Below, piece by piece: positions 41,736 to 51,169 of a stretch of 64,000 nt of DNA; positions within the stretch are counted from its first letter, which is position 1, and every line of letters starts with the position of its first letter. The notes under the pieces are model-generated. The model saw only the letters and a program-made list of their open reading frames with translations, had not been told where the DNA came from and ran no database searches. The stretch comes from CAMLIZ01 sp036231905 (GTDB lineage Bacteria > Pseudomonadota > Gammaproteobacteria > Burkholderiales > Burkholderiaceae_C), in the NCBI RefSeq assembly GCF_036231905.1, contig NZ_JAZARE010000005.1, positions 124,001-188,000 on the forward strand. Reading direction: 5' to 3'. Both the position numbers and the translations under genes were made by a program.

Positions 41736-44330
41736 ATGAACAGCCCCGTGGAGCTCGGCGCGCACACGCCGGTCATGCAGCAGTACTTCCGCCTGAAGGC
41801 GGAGCACCCCGACGCGCTCGTGTTCTTCCGCATGGGCGACTTCTACGAGGTGTTCTACGACGACGCGCGCAAGTGCAACCGCCTGCTGGACATCACGCTC
41901 ACCTCGCGCGGCCAGAGCGGTGGCGAGCCTGTCGTCATGGCCGGGGTGCCGGTGCACGCGCTGGAGGCCTACCTCGCCAAGCTGATCAAGCTGGGCGAGG
42001 CGGTGGCCATCGCCGAGCAGGTGGGCGACGTGGCGACGGCCAAGGGCCCGGTGGAGCGCAAGGTGGTGCGGGTGGTCACGCCTGGCACCGTCACCGACAC
42101 CGAGCTGCTGTCGGACCGAGTGGATACCTTGCTGGTGGCGGTGCGGCGCCAGCGCGCCACCTGGGGCCTCGCCTGGCTGGGGCTGTCCAGCGGGCAGTTG
42201 GGCCTCACCGAATGCGGCGAGCGTGAGCTGCCCACCTGGCTGGCGCGGCTGGATGCGGCCGAGATACTGATCGACCGCGACGACGTGCCGGCGTGTGTGC
42301 AGCAAAGCGGCGCTGCCATCACGCATCGCCCGGCCTGGCAGTTCGACAGCTCCCTGGGCGCGCGCAAGCTGTGCGAACAGCTGCGTGTCGCGTCGCTGGC
42401 CGGCTTCAACGCGCAGGAGCTGGCCGCTGCCCATGCAGCCGCAGCGGCGCTGCTCAGCTTTGCCGAGCACACCCAGGCGCGCGCTCTCTCGCATGTGCGC
42501 AGCCTGGAGGTGGCCCGTGCCAACGAGCTGCTGGAGCTGCCGCCGGCCACGCACCGCAACCTGGAGCTCACCCGCACCCTGCGCGGCGAGGACAGCCCCA
42601 CCCTGCTGTCGCTGCTCGACAGCTGCCGCACCGGCATGGGCAGCCGCGCGCTGCGCCACTGGCTCACACATCCCCTGCGGGCTCGCGACACGGCGCTTGC
42701 GCGCCACGACGCGATCGACGTGCTGCTGCGTGAAGGCTTCGCGCCGTTGCGCGAGGTGCTGCGCCATGTGAGCGACGTGGAGCGCATCGCCTCCCGCGTG
42801 GCCCTGCGCCAGGTGCGCCCTCGTGAGCTCGCCGGCCTGCGCAGCACCCTGCAGCAGCTGCCCGCCCTGCGCGCCAAGGCGCCGTCCGGCAGCCCGCTGC
42901 TCGACCAGCTGCACCAGGCCTTGCAGCCGGCGCCGCAGATCGCCGCGCTGCTGCAGCAGGCGATCGCCGAGGAGCCGTCGGTGCTGCTGCGCGAAGGCGG
43001 TGTCATCGCGCCGGGCTTCGACCCCGACCTGGACGAGCTGCGCGGCATCAGCCAGAACTGCGACGCCTTCCTGCTCGACCTGGAAACCCGCGAGCGCGCC
43101 CGCACCGGCATCGGCAACCTGCGGGTGCAATACAACAAGGTGCACGGCTTCTACATCGAGGTCACCGCCGGCCAGCTCGACCGGGTGCCCCTGGACTACC
43201 AGCGCCGCCAGACGCTGAAGAACGCCGAGCGCTTCATCACGCCGGAGCTCAAGGGCTTCGAGGACAAGGCGCTGTCAGCCCAGGAGCGGGCGCTGGGGCG
43301 CGAGAAGCTGCTGTTCGAGATGGTGCTGGACGAGCTGCAGCCGCATCTGCCGGCGCTGTCCGCCCTGGCGCGCGCGCTGGCCTCGCTGGATGCGTTGGCG
43401 GCCTTGGCCGAGCGCGCCGCCACGCTCAACTGGTGCCGGCCGCAGTTCGTGTCGCACCCCTGCATCGAGATCGAGGCCGGCCGCCACCCGGTGGTGGAAG
43501 CCCGGCTGCGCGAAACCGGCGCGGGCGAGTTCATGGCCAACGACTGCCGGCTCGATGCCAGAACCCGCATGCTGGTGATCACCGGCCCCAACATGGGCGG
43601 CAAGAGCACCTTCATGCGCCAGGTGGCGCTGATCTCTCTGCTGGGCGCCATGGGCAGCTTCGTGCCGGCGCGCAGCTGCCGCCTGGGGCCGATGGACGCC
43701 ATCCACACCCGCATCGGCGCAGCCGACGACCTGGCCAACGCGCAGTCCACCTTCATGCTGGAGATGACGGAAGCGGCGGCCATCGTGCACGGCGCCACCG
43801 AGCAGTCGCTGGTGCTGATGGACGAGATCGGGCGCGGCACGTCCACCTTCGACGGCCTGGCGCTGGCCGGTGCGATCGCCGGTTACCTGCATGACCGCAA
43901 CAAGGCCTTCACGCTGTTCGCCACGCACTACTTCGAGCTGACCGCCTTTCCGCAGAAGCACGAGCGAGCGCTCAACGTGCACGTGTCGGCGGCGGAAAGC
44001 GGCGACGACATCGTCTTCCTGCACGAGATCCAGCCCGGCCCTGCGAGCCGCAGCTATGGCGTGCAGGTCGCTCGACTGGCCGGCATGCCGGCCTCGCTGA
44101 TTCGCCAGGCGCGCAACACGCTGGAGGCGCTGGAGCGCCAGCAGCAGGCAGGCGACCCGCAGGTGGACCTGTTCGCACCACCGCCTGCGCCCGCTGTTGC
44201 CGCGCCGGCGTCGCCGCTGGACGATGCGCTGGCGGTGATCGACCCCGACAAGCTGTCCCCGCGCGAAGCGCTGGAAGCGCTCTACCGGCTCAAGGCCCTG
44301 ACCGGGGCCACCACCGAAAGGCAAGCATGA
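41736..44330 (+). CDS. mutS: DNA mismatch repair protein MutS
   Basis: 864-residue mismatch sensor. The mismatch-reading Phe-X-Glu motif is in FFRMGDFYEVF (about residues 30-40), Walker A is GPNMGGKSTFMR (about 617), Walker B is VLMDEIGRGTST, and a helix-turn-helix dimer domain follows. A linker rich in Pro/Ala precedes the C-terminal MutL/tetramer helix (LDDALAVIDPDKLSPREAL). Length is standard. It overlaps the Anbu gene by ATGA. Confidence 0.97.
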   Translation: MNSPVELGAHTPVMQQYFRLKAEHPDALVFFRMGDFYEVFYDDARKCNRLLDITLTSRGQSGGEPVVMAGVPVHALEAYLAKLIKLGEAVAIAEQVGDVATAKGPVERKVVRVVTPGTVTDTELLSDRVDTLLVAVRRQRATWGLAWLGLSSGQLGLTECGERELPTWLARLDAAEILIDRDDVPACVQQSGAAITHRPAWQFDSSLGARKLCEQLRVASLAGFNAQELAAAHAAAAALLSFAEHTQARALSHVRSLEVARANELLELPPATHRNLELTRTLRGEDSPTLLSLLDSCRTGMGSRALRHWLTHPLRARDTALARHDAIDVLLREGFAPLREVLRHVSDVERIASRVALRQVRPRELAGLRSTLQQLPALRAKAPSGSPLLDQLHQALQPAPQIAALLQQAIAEEPSVLLREGGVIAPGFDPDLDELRGISQNCDAFLLDLETRERARTGIGNLRVQYNKVHGFYIEVTAGQLDRVPLDYQRRQTLKNAERFITPELKGFEDKALSAQERALGREKLLFEMVLDELQPHLPALSALARALASLDALAALAERAATLNWCRPQFVSHPCIEIEAGRHPVVEARLRETGAGEFMANDCRLDARTRMLVITGPNMGGKSTFMRQVALISLLGAMGSFVPARSCRLGPMDAIHTRIGAADDLANAQSTFMLEMTEAAAIVHGATEQSLVLMDEIGRGTSTFDGLALAGAIAGYLHDRNKAFTLFATHYFELTAFPQKHERALNVHVSAAESGDDIVFLHEIQPGPASRSYGVQVARLAGMPASLIRQARNTLEALERQQQAGDPQVDLFAPPPAPAVAAPASPLDDALAVIDPDKLSPREALEALYRLKALTGATTERQA

Positions 44331-45151
44331 CCTACTGCGTGGGTATCCGGCTCGATGCCGGCCTGGTGTTCATGTCCGACTCGCGCACCAACGCGGGCCT
44401 GGACCAGATCAGCACCTACCGCAAGATGATGGTCTACGAGAAGCCCGGCGACCGCTTCATGGTGCTACTGTCGGCCGGCAACCTGAGCATCAGCCAGTCG
44501 GTGCGCGAGATCCTGCAGGTGGAAAAGCTGGACAACGGCGACGAACCACCCATCACGATCTGGAACGCGAAGAGCATGTTCGACGCCGCCCGGGTGCTGG
44601 GCAACGCGGTGCGCCGGGTGTACGACCAGGACGGCAAGGCGCTCAAGGCCACCGGCGTGGACTTCAACGCCTCCATGATCTTCGGCGGCCAGATCCAGGG
44701 CGAGGCCATGCGCATGTTCCTCGTCTACTCGGCGGGCAACTTCATCGAGGCCACGCGCGAGACCTGCTACTTCCAGATCGGCGAATCCAAGTACGGCAAG
44801 CCCATCCTCGACCGCGTGGTCACGCCGCAGACGCCGCTGGACGAAGCCGCGAAGTGCGCCTTGATCTCGATGGACTCCACTTTGAAGTCCAACCTGTCGG
44901 TGGGCCTGCCGCTGGACCTGCTGGTGTACGAGGCGGGCACCTTCAAGACCAACCAGCTGGTCTGCATCGACGAAGGGAACCCCTACTTCAGCATGATCCG
45001 CGGCACCTGGGGCCAGCGCCTGAAGCAGGTGTTCGAGGACATCGAGGACCCGCGCTGGGACGGTGGCCACAGCGAATTCCCGCTGTGCGTGCCGTCGCCG
45101 CGCTACGAGCCGATGCGCAAGATCAGCAAACCCGACGAGAAGATCGTTTGA
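44327..45151 (+). CDS. Anbu-type proteasome-like peptidase
   Basis: 274-residue Ntn-hydrolase of the Anbu (ancestral beta subunit) family. The N-terminus reads MTYCVGIRLDAGLVFMSDSR, with Thr2 as the predicted nucleophile after Met removal, Asp18 and the later Lys in the active site, and SDSRTNAGLD as the family block. Anbu forms open helical rings; its peptidase role is unproven. Family members usually sit with an alpha-E, ATP-grasp and transglutaminase gene set; none is here. It is coupled to mutS and to a hydrolase by overlaps. Confidence 0.88.
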   Translation: MTYCVGIRLDAGLVFMSDSRTNAGLDQISTYRKMMVYEKPGDRFMVLLSAGNLSISQSVREILQVEKLDNGDEPPITIWNAKSMFDAARVLGNAVRRVYDQDGKALKATGVDFNASMIFGGQIQGEAMRMFLVYSAGNFIEATRETCYFQIGESKYGKPILDRVVTPQTPLDEAAKCALISMDSTLKSNLSVGLPLDLLVYEAGTFKTNQLVCIDEGNPYFSMIRGTWGQRLKQVFEDIEDPRWDGGHSEFPLCVPSPRYEPMRKISKPDEKIV

Positions 45152-45945
45152 AACCCACCAAGACCCTCGTCTTCTCCCATGCCAACGGCTTTCCGGCGCG
45201 CACCTATGGCGTGCTCTTCGAGCGCTGGCGTGCCGCGGGCTACGCCGTGCATGCGGTGGACAAGTTCGGCCACGACCCGAAGTACCCGGTCACCAGCAAC
45301 TGGCCCAAGCTGCGCGACCAGCTGATCGATTTCATCGACCGCGAGGTCGACGGCCCGGCTTACCTGGTAGGCCACTCGCTGGGCGGCATGCTGAGCCTGC
45401 TGGCTGCCTGCCGCCGGCCTGACCTGGCACAAGGCCTGGTGCTGCTGGACTCGCCGGTGATCACCGGCTGGCGCGCCCACAGCGTGCAGGTGGTCAAGGC
45501 CACCGGCCTGATGCACCGCATCTCCCCCGGGCGGGTGTCGCAGAGCCGCCGCCACGAGTGGCCGTCGCGTGAAGCCGCCCACCAGCACTATGCCGCCAAA
45601 AGCAAGTTCGCCCGCTGGGACCCGCGGGTGCTGAAGGACTACATCGACTGCGGCATCGACGAAACCAGCGGCAAGGCCGTGCTCGCTTTCCGGCGCGAGG
45701 TGGAAACCCGCATCTACAACACGCTGCCGCACCACCTGCCCGCGCTGCTGAAACGGCATCCGCCCAAGTGCCCGGTGGCGTTCATCGCGGGCACGCAGTC
45801 CGAAGAAGTGCGCCAGGGCGGGCTGGAGGCGTCGCGCCGGCTGGCGGGCGAACGCTTCGTCTGGATGGAAGGGTCGCACCTGTACCCGATGGAAAAGCCG
45901 GACGCGACCGCCGACGAAGTGCTGAAGCTGCTGGCTTCGATGTGA
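45148..45945 (+). CDS. Alpha/beta-fold hydrolase
   Basis: 265-residue hydrolase with nucleophile Ser in VGHSLGGML (about residue 74), an oxyanion segment FSHANGFPARTY and a C-terminal His in EGSHLYPME. The substrate is unknown. The start is TTG at 45148, overlapping the Anbu stop (TTGA), with GAGAAG upstream. A tail encoded by ATG farther upstream would overlap Anbu and was rejected. pyrG lies 60 bases on. Confidence 0.85.
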   Translation: MKPTKTLVFSHANGFPARTYGVLFERWRAAGYAVHAVDKFGHDPKYPVTSNWPKLRDQLIDFIDREVDGPAYLVGHSLGGMLSLLAACRRPDLAQGLVLLDSPVITGWRAHSVQVVKATGLMHRISPGRVSQSRRHEWPSREAAHQHYAAKSKFARWDPRVLKDYIDCGIDETSGKAVLAFRREVETRIYNTLPHHLPALLKRHPPKCPVAFIAGTQSEEVRQGGLEASRRLAGERFVWMEGSHLYPMEKPDATADEVLKLLASM

Positions 45946-45957
45946 GCACCCCACCCC

Positions 45958-46005
45958 TATAATCACGCTTTACCACCACAGCGTTCTTGCAACAAAAGAA
46001 CGCTG
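45958..46005 (+). promoter_or_regulatory. pyrG promoter and leader hairpin
   Basis: A perfect TATAAT (45958-45963) precedes pyrG. The leader holds a 9-bp perfect stem CAGCGTTCT/AGAACGCTG (45979-45987 with 45997-46005, nine-base loop) that ends one base before the ATG at 46007, where a ribosome would bind. No Shine-Dalgarno is visible, so the hairpin may control translation or stability. Confidence 0.6.
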
Positions 46006-46006
46006 C

Positions 46007-47701
46007 ATGACAATGACCAAGTTCGTCTTCGTCACCGGCGGCGTGGTGTCCTCTCTCGGCAAGGGCATTGCAGCGGCGTCTCTCGCCGCGATCCTCGAAT
46101 CGCGCGGTCTCAAAGTCACCCTCATCAAGCTCGACCCGTACATCAACGTGGATCCGGGCACGATGTCGCCGTTCCAGCACGGCGAGGTGTTCGTCACCGA
46201 CGACGGCGCGGAAACCGACCTCGACCTCGGCCACTACGAGCGCTTCGTCACCACGCGGATGAAGCGCCAGAACAACTTCACCACCGGCCAGATCTACAAG
46301 ACCGTGCTGGAGAAGGAACGCCGCGGCGACTACCTCGGCAAGACGGTGCAGGTGATCCCGCACATCACCAACGAGATCCAGGACTACGTGCGCCGCGGCG
46401 CCGGCGTCGGCACGCCGGACGAGGCCCAGGTGGCCATCGTCGAAATCGGTGGCACGGTGGGCGACATCGAATCGCTGCCCTTCCTGGAAGCCGTGCGCCA
46501 GATGAGCCTGCGCCTGGGGCCGACGAACACCGCGTTCGTGCACCTCACCTACGTGCCCTGGATCGCCGCCGCCGGCGAGCTGAAGACCAAGCCCACCCAG
46601 CACACGGTGCAGAAGCTGCGCGAGATCGGCATCCAGCCGGACGCGCTGCTGTGCCGCGCCGACCGCCGCATCCCGGACGACGAGCGCGACAAGATCAGCC
46701 TGTTCACCAACGTGCTCACCACCGGCGTCATCTCGGTGTGGGACGCGGACACCATCTACAAGGTGCCGCGCATGCTGCACGAGCAGGGCCTGGACGAGCT
46801 GATCTGCATGAAGCTGCAGTTGCTCACCCGCCCCGCCGACCTCAAGCGCTGGGACCGCCTGGTGTACGAGGTGGAGCATCCGCAGCACGAGGTCACCATC
46901 GCCATGTGCGGCAAGTACACCGACCTGTCGGACTCGTACAAGTCGCTCAACGAAGCGCTCAAGCACGCCGGCATCCACAACCATGCCCGCGTGAACATCG
47001 AGTACGTCGATTCCGAGACGCTGAACGAAGGCAATGCCACCCAGCTGCTGGACAAGTACGACGCCATCCTGGTGCCGGGCGGCTTCGGCAAGCGCGGCGT
47101 GGAAGGCAAGATCTGCGCGGCCCGTTATGCCCGCGAGCACAAGATCCCTTACCTGGGCATCTGCCTGGGCATGCAGGTGGCCACCATCGAATACGCGCGC
47201 CACAAGGCCGGGCTGGACAACGCCAACAGCACCGAGTTCGACGAGAAGACGCCGCATCCGGTGATCGCGCTGATCGACGAATGGCAGGACCGCGACGGCA
47301 GCATCCAGAAACGGGACGCCAACTCGGACCTGGGCGGCACCATGCGCCTGGGCTCGCAGAGCTCCGACGTGAAGGCCGGCACCCTGGCGCACCAGATCTA
47401 CGGCAGCGTGGTCACCGAGCGCCACCGCCACCGCTACGAGGCTAACGAGCATTACCTGCAGCGCCTGCAGGAAGCCGGCCTGGTCATCTCCGCCATCACC
47501 CAGCGCGAGAAGCTCACCGAGATGGTGGAGCTGCCGCAAAGCGAGCATCCCTGGTTCGTGGGCGTGCAGTTCCACCCGGAATTCAAGTCCACGCCCTGGG
47601 ACGGCCATCCGCTGTTCATCAGCTACATCCGCGCGGCGCTGAACCGCCACATGGAACGCAGCGGCGGCAAGGCCGACGCCAAGGCCAAGGTCACCGCCTG
47701 A
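46007..47701 (+). CDS. pyrG: CTP synthase
   Basis: 564-residue enzyme making CTP from UTP, ATP and glutamine. The synthetase domain shows GGVVSSLGKGIAAAS and LDPYINVDPGTMSPFQHGE; the glutaminase triad is Cys in YLGICLGMQ (about residue 386), His and Glu in QFHPEFKS. Two in-frame ATGs exist (46007 and 46013). It is the first gene of the pyrG-kdsA-DUF1330-eno-ftsB set. See the leader hairpin upstream. Confidence 0.97.
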   Translation: MTMTKFVFVTGGVVSSLGKGIAAASLAAILESRGLKVTLIKLDPYINVDPGTMSPFQHGEVFVTDDGAETDLDLGHYERFVTTRMKRQNNFTTGQIYKTVLEKERRGDYLGKTVQVIPHITNEIQDYVRRGAGVGTPDEAQVAIVEIGGTVGDIESLPFLEAVRQMSLRLGPTNTAFVHLTYVPWIAAAGELKTKPTQHTVQKLREIGIQPDALLCRADRRIPDDERDKISLFTNVLTTGVISVWDADTIYKVPRMLHEQGLDELICMKLQLLTRPADLKRWDRLVYEVEHPQHEVTIAMCGKYTDLSDSYKSLNEALKHAGIHNHARVNIEYVDSETLNEGNATQLLDKYDAILVPGGFGKRGVEGKICAARYAREHKIPYLGICLGMQVATIEYARHKAGLDNANSTEFDEKTPHPVIALIDEWQDRDGSIQKRDANSDLGGTMRLGSQSSDVKAGTLAHQIYGSVVTERHRHRYEANEHYLQRLQEAGLVISAITQREKLTEMVELPQSEHPWFVGVQFHPEFKSTPWDGHPLFISYIRAALNRHMERSGGKADAKAKVTA

Positions 47702-47715
47702 GAAGGAAGACAGAC

Positions 47716-48573
47716 ATGAAGTTGTGTGGTTTCGACGTCGGCCTGGACCGGCCCTTCTTCCTGATCGCCGGCCCCTGCGTCGTCGAGTCCGAACAACTGC
47801 AGATGGACGTGGCCGGGCGCCTGAAGGAGATCACCTCCGAACTCGGCATTCCGTTCATCTTCAAGTCCAGCTACGACAAGGCCAACCGCTCCTCGGGCAC
47901 GTCCTTCCGCGGCCCGGGCCGTGACAAGGGCCTGCAGATCCTGGCCGCGGTGAAAAAGCAGATCGGCGTGCCGGTGCTCACCGACGTGCACAGCGAAGCC
48001 GAAGTGGAAGAAGTGGCGTCCGTGGTGGACGTGCTGCAGACCCCGGCCTTCCTGTGCCGCCAGACCGATTTCATCCGCGCCGTGGCCCAGAGCGGCAAGC
48101 CGGTGAACATCAAGAAGGGCCAGTTCCTCGCGCCGCACGACATGAAGAACGTGATCGACAAGGCCCGTGCCGCCGCGCGCGAAAAGGGCCTGCCGGAGGA
48201 CAGCTTCATGGCCTGTGAGCGCGGCGCCAGCTTCGGCTACAACAACCTCGTGTCCGACATGCGCAGCCTCGCCATCATGCGCGAGACCGGTGCGCCGGTG
48301 GTGTTTGACGCCACCCATTCGGTGCAGTTGCCCGGCGGGCAAGGCACCAGCTCGGGCGGCCAGCGCGAGTTCGTGCCGGTGCTGTCGCGTGCCGCGGTGG
48401 CGGTCGGCATCGCCGGCCTCTTCACCGAGACCCATCCTGACCCCGCCAACGCACTGAGCGACGGCCCGAACGCCGTGCCGCTGAAGCACATGAAGGCGCT
48501 GCTGGAACAGCTGGTCGCCCTGGACCGGGTGATCAAGCAGCAGCCGCTGCTCGAGAACGACTTTTCCTGCTGA
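47716..48573 (+). CDS. kdsA: 3-deoxy-D-manno-octulosonate-8-phosphate synthase KdsA
   Basis: 285-residue enzyme joining phosphoenolpyruvate to arabinose-5-phosphate for Kdo of lipopolysaccharide. Motifs: FLIAGPCVVESE, FKSSYDKANRSSG, TDVHSEAEVEEV and FDATHSVQLPG. The Cys metal ligand is not obvious near GPC, so a metal-independent form is possible. It lies 14 bases after pyrG, the usual betaproteobacterial order. Confidence 0.97.
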   Translation: MKLCGFDVGLDRPFFLIAGPCVVESEQLQMDVAGRLKEITSELGIPFIFKSSYDKANRSSGTSFRGPGRDKGLQILAAVKKQIGVPVLTDVHSEAEVEEVASVVDVLQTPAFLCRQTDFIRAVAQSGKPVNIKKGQFLAPHDMKNVIDKARAAAREKGLPEDSFMACERGASFGYNNLVSDMRSLAIMRETGAPVVFDATHSVQLPGGQGTSSGGQREFVPVLSRAAVAVGIAGLFTETHPDPANALSDGPNAVPLKHMKALLEQLVALDRVIKQQPLLENDFSC

Positions 48574-48580
48574 GCCCACG

Positions 48581-48874
48581 ATGCCCGCTGCCTACATCAT
48601 TGCCGACGTCACCGTCACCGACGCCGAGAAGATGGCCAACTACCGCGTCTGGTCCACCAAGGCCATGCAGGAGCACGGTGCCCAGGTGCTGGTGCGCGGC
48701 GGCGAGTTCGAGGTGCTGGAAGGCCCGTGGACGCCCAGCCGGCTGGTGGTGCTCAAGTTCCCCAGCCGCGAGCAGGCCAAGGCCTTCTACAACAGCCAGA
48801 CCTACGCCCATGCCAAGACCCTGCGCGAAGGCGCCGGCGTGATGCGCATGATCGTGGTCGACGGCGTGGAATGA
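48581..48874 (+). CDS. DUF1330 family protein
   Basis: 97-residue protein of the dimeric alpha-beta barrel fold (MPAAYIIADVTVTDAEKMANY, FPSREQAKAFYNSQTY). DUF1330 proteins are common but mostly uncharacterised. It is embedded between kdsA and eno, 7 bases after kdsA, and is probably co-transcribed. A terminator-like hairpin follows, so eno may have its own promoter or be reduced read-through. Confidence 0.9.
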   Translation: MPAAYIIADVTVTDAEKMANYRVWSTKAMQEHGAQVLVRGGEFEVLEGPWTPSRLVVLKFPSREQAKAFYNSQTYAHAKTLREGAGVMRMIVVDGVE

Positions 48875-48879
48875 ATCTG

Positions 48880-48922
48880 AAGCGCGCATGTAACGCCTTT
48901 CATGCACCATGCGCGGCTTTTG
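48880..48922 (+). terminator. Terminator-like hairpin before eno
   Basis: AAGCGCGCATG (48880-48890) pairs with CATGCGCGGCTT (48908-48919) with one bulged G and a 17-base loop, and TTTT ends at 48921. It may attenuate transcription into eno. Confidence 0.6.
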
Positions 48923-48954
48923 CGAATTGAGAAACCTTCAGGAGAAGACCCAGC

Positions 48955-50241
48955 ATGAGTGCCATCGTTGACATCGTCGGCCGCGAGATCCTCGACAGCC
49001 GAGGCAACCCCACCATCGAATGCGACGTGCTGCTGGAAAGCGGCACCATGGGCCGCGCGGCCGTGCCTTCGGGCGCGTCCACCGGCTCGCGCGAAGCTAT
49101 CGAGCTGCGTGACGGCGACAAGAGCCGCTACCTCGGCAAGGGCGTGCTCAAGGCGGTGGAGCACGTCAACACCGAGATTTCAGAAGCCGTGCTGGGCCTG
49201 GACGCCTCCGAGCAGGCCTTCCTGGACCGCACCCTGATCGACCTGGACGGCACCGAGAACAAGAGCCGCCTGGGTGCCAACGCGACGCTGGCGGTCTCCA
49301 TGGCCGTGGCCCGCGCCGCGGCCGAAGAGTCCGGCCTGCCGCTGTACCGCTACTTCGGCGGCATGGGCGGCATGCAGATGCCCGTGCCGATGATGAACGT
49401 GATCAACGGCGGCGCCCACGCCAACAACACGCTGGACCTGCAGGAGCTGATGATCATCCCCGTGGGCGCGCCGACGTTCCGGGAGGCGGTGCGCTACGGC
49501 GCCGAGGTGTTCCATGCGCTGAAGAAGATCATCGACGGCCGCGGCATGAGCACCGCCGTGGGCGACGAAGGCGGCTTCGCGCCCAACGTGCAGAACCACG
49601 AAGCGGCGATCCAGCTGATCCTCGAGGCGATCGACAAGGCAGGCTACACGGCGGGTGAGCAGATCGCCATCGGCCTGGACTGCGCCGCCAGCGAGTTCTA
49701 CAAAGACGGCCAGTACGTGCTGGAAGGCGAAGGCGGCCTGAAATTGAGCGCCCCGCAGTGGACCGACATCCTGGCCACCTGGTGCGACAAGTACCCGATC
49801 ATCAGCATCGAGGACGGCATGGCCGAAGGCGACTGGGACGGCTGGAAGCACCTGACCGAGCGCCTGGGCAAGAACATCCAGCTGGTGGGCGACGACCTGT
49901 TCGTCACCAACACCAAGATCCTGCAGGAAGGCATCGACAAGCGCATCGCAAACTCGATCCTCATCAAGATCAACCAGATCGGCACGCTGACCGAAACCTT
50001 CGCCGCGATCGAGATGGCCAAGCGCGCGGGCTACACCGCCGTGATCAGCCACCGCTCGGGCGAGACGGAAGACAGCACCATCGCGGACATCGCGGTGGGC
50101 ACCAACGCCGGCCAGATCAAAACCGGGTCCTTGAGCCGCAGCGACCGCATGGCCAAGTACAACCAGCTGCTGCGCATCGAGGAAGACCTGGGCGACGTGG
50201 CCACCTACCCTGGCCGCTCCACCTTCTACAACCTGCGCTGA
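48955..50241 (+). CDS. eno: Enolase
   Basis: 428-residue glycolytic enzyme interconverting 2-phosphoglycerate and phosphoenolpyruvate. Visible are the start IVDIVGREILDSRGNPT, the catalytic-loop SGASTGSREAIELRD, the metal ligands in GDEGGFAPN, IEDGMAEGDWDGW and GDDLFVTN, and the catalytic Lys in SILIKINQIGTL with SHRSGETEDS. A strong AGGAG precedes the ATG. It is followed by ftsB after 15 bases. Confidence 0.98.
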   Translation: MSAIVDIVGREILDSRGNPTIECDVLLESGTMGRAAVPSGASTGSREAIELRDGDKSRYLGKGVLKAVEHVNTEISEAVLGLDASEQAFLDRTLIDLDGTENKSRLGANATLAVSMAVARAAAEESGLPLYRYFGGMGGMQMPVPMMNVINGGAHANNTLDLQELMIIPVGAPTFREAVRYGAEVFHALKKIIDGRGMSTAVGDEGGFAPNVQNHEAAIQLILEAIDKAGYTAGEQIAIGLDCAASEFYKDGQYVLEGEGGLKLSAPQWTDILATWCDKYPIISIEDGMAEGDWDGWKHLTERLGKNIQLVGDDLFVTNTKILQEGIDKRIANSILIKINQIGTLTETFAAIEMAKRAGYTAVISHRSGETEDSTIADIAVGTNAGQIKTGSLSRSDRMAKYNQLLRIEEDLGDVATYPGRSTFYNLR

Positions 50242-50256
50242 CTCCGGCAGCCCGCC

Positions 50257-50532
50257 GTGCGCCTGGTCACCCTGCTGCTGCTTGCGCTGCTGGGCTTCGT
50301 CCATGCCGAACTCTGGTTCGGCAAGGGCAGCCTGCCGCGGGTGGTGGCCTTGTCGGGCCAGGTGACGGAACAGAAGGCCAAGAACGAGCTCGCGCGCCAG
50401 CGCAACGAGCAGCTGGCCGCCGAGGTCAACGACCTCAAGGAAGGCCTGGAGATGGTGGAAGAGCGCGCCCGCGCCGAGCTGGGCATGATCAGGCCGGACG
50501 AGATCCTCGTCCAGGTCACCGCCCGCCGCTGA
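50257..50532 (+). CDS. ftsB: Cell division protein FtsB
   Basis: 91-residue bitopic membrane protein of the FtsQLB complex. An N-terminal hydrophobic helix (LVTLLLLALLGFVHAELWFG) is followed by a coiled coil (QNEQL-type heptads) and a short C-terminal part (GMIRPDEILVQV). The start is GTG at 50257. The eno-ftsB link is conserved in proteobacteria. Confidence 0.92.
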   Translation: MRLVTLLLLALLGFVHAELWFGKGSLPRVVALSGQVTEQKAKNELARQRNEQLAAEVNDLKEGLEMVEERARAELGMIRPDEILVQVTARR

Positions 50533-50542
50533 AGGCTGCGTG

Positions 50543-51169
50543 ATGGATGCCCTGCTGCACACGCTGCAGCCACTGTTCGCGAGCGCGTTTTCCGTCTGGG
50601 GCAGCCCGGTCACCTGGCTGGAGATCGTGGCTTTCGTGCTCGCCTTGTGGATGGTGGTGTGCAACATGCGCGTCAACCCGCTGGGCTGGCCGCTGGCCAT
50701 CGTGAGCTCGCTGCTGTACTGCCTGCTGTTCTGGAACAGCAAGCTGTATGGCGATGCCTCGCTGCAGATCTTCTTCGCGGTGGTTGCGCTGTGGGGCTGG
50801 TGGCAGTGGCTGCGCGGCACCGATGCGTCTGGCCATGCCCTGGCCGTTCGGTATCTGGGCGCAGCAGGCCGCTGGCGCCTGCTGCTGCTGACCCTGGCCG
50901 CCTGGCCTTTGCTGGGCCTGTTCCTGCACCGTTTCACCGACACCGACGTGGCGTGGTGGGACGCCTTCCCCACCGCCTTCAGCGTGGCCGGGCAATGGCT
51001 GCTGGGCCGCAAGTACGTGGAGAACTGGCCCACCTGGGTGCTGGTCAATACCGTGAGCGTGGGCCTGTTTGCCTACAAGGGCCTGTGGCTCACCGTGCTG
51101 CTCTACGGGCTGTTCGTGGTGATGTCGCTGGCCGGCTGGCGCGCGTGGCAAAGCAAGGCCACGGCATGA
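50543..51169 (+). CDS. pnuC: Nicotinamide riboside transporter PnuC
   Basis: 208-residue membrane protein with about seven hydrophobic segments; the PnuC family carries nicotinamide riboside (facilitated diffusion trapped by phosphorylation). Motifs WLEIVAFVLALWMVV, NPLGWPLAIVSSLLY, YGDASLQIFF and GQWLLGRKYVENW are typical. ATG 50543 has GAAGG upstream. It overlaps the next gene, a NadR-like kinase, by ATGA. Confidence 0.94.
   Translation: MDALLHTLQPLFASAFSVWGSPVTWLEIVAFVLALWMVVCNMRVNPLGWPLAIVSSLLYCLLFWNSKLYGDASLQIFFAVVALWGWWQWLRGTDASGHALAVRYLGAAGRWRLLLLTLAAWPLLGLFLHRFTDTDVAWWDAFPTAFSVAGQWLLGRKYVENWPTWVLVNTVSVGLFAYKGLWLTVLLYGLFVVMSLAGWRAWQSKATA

Noticed and set aside
39933..43145. Very long minus-strand reading frame through suhB and mutS
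   Set aside because: It is the GC-rich shadow of mutS and suhB; only the trmJ part at the end has a real protein family.
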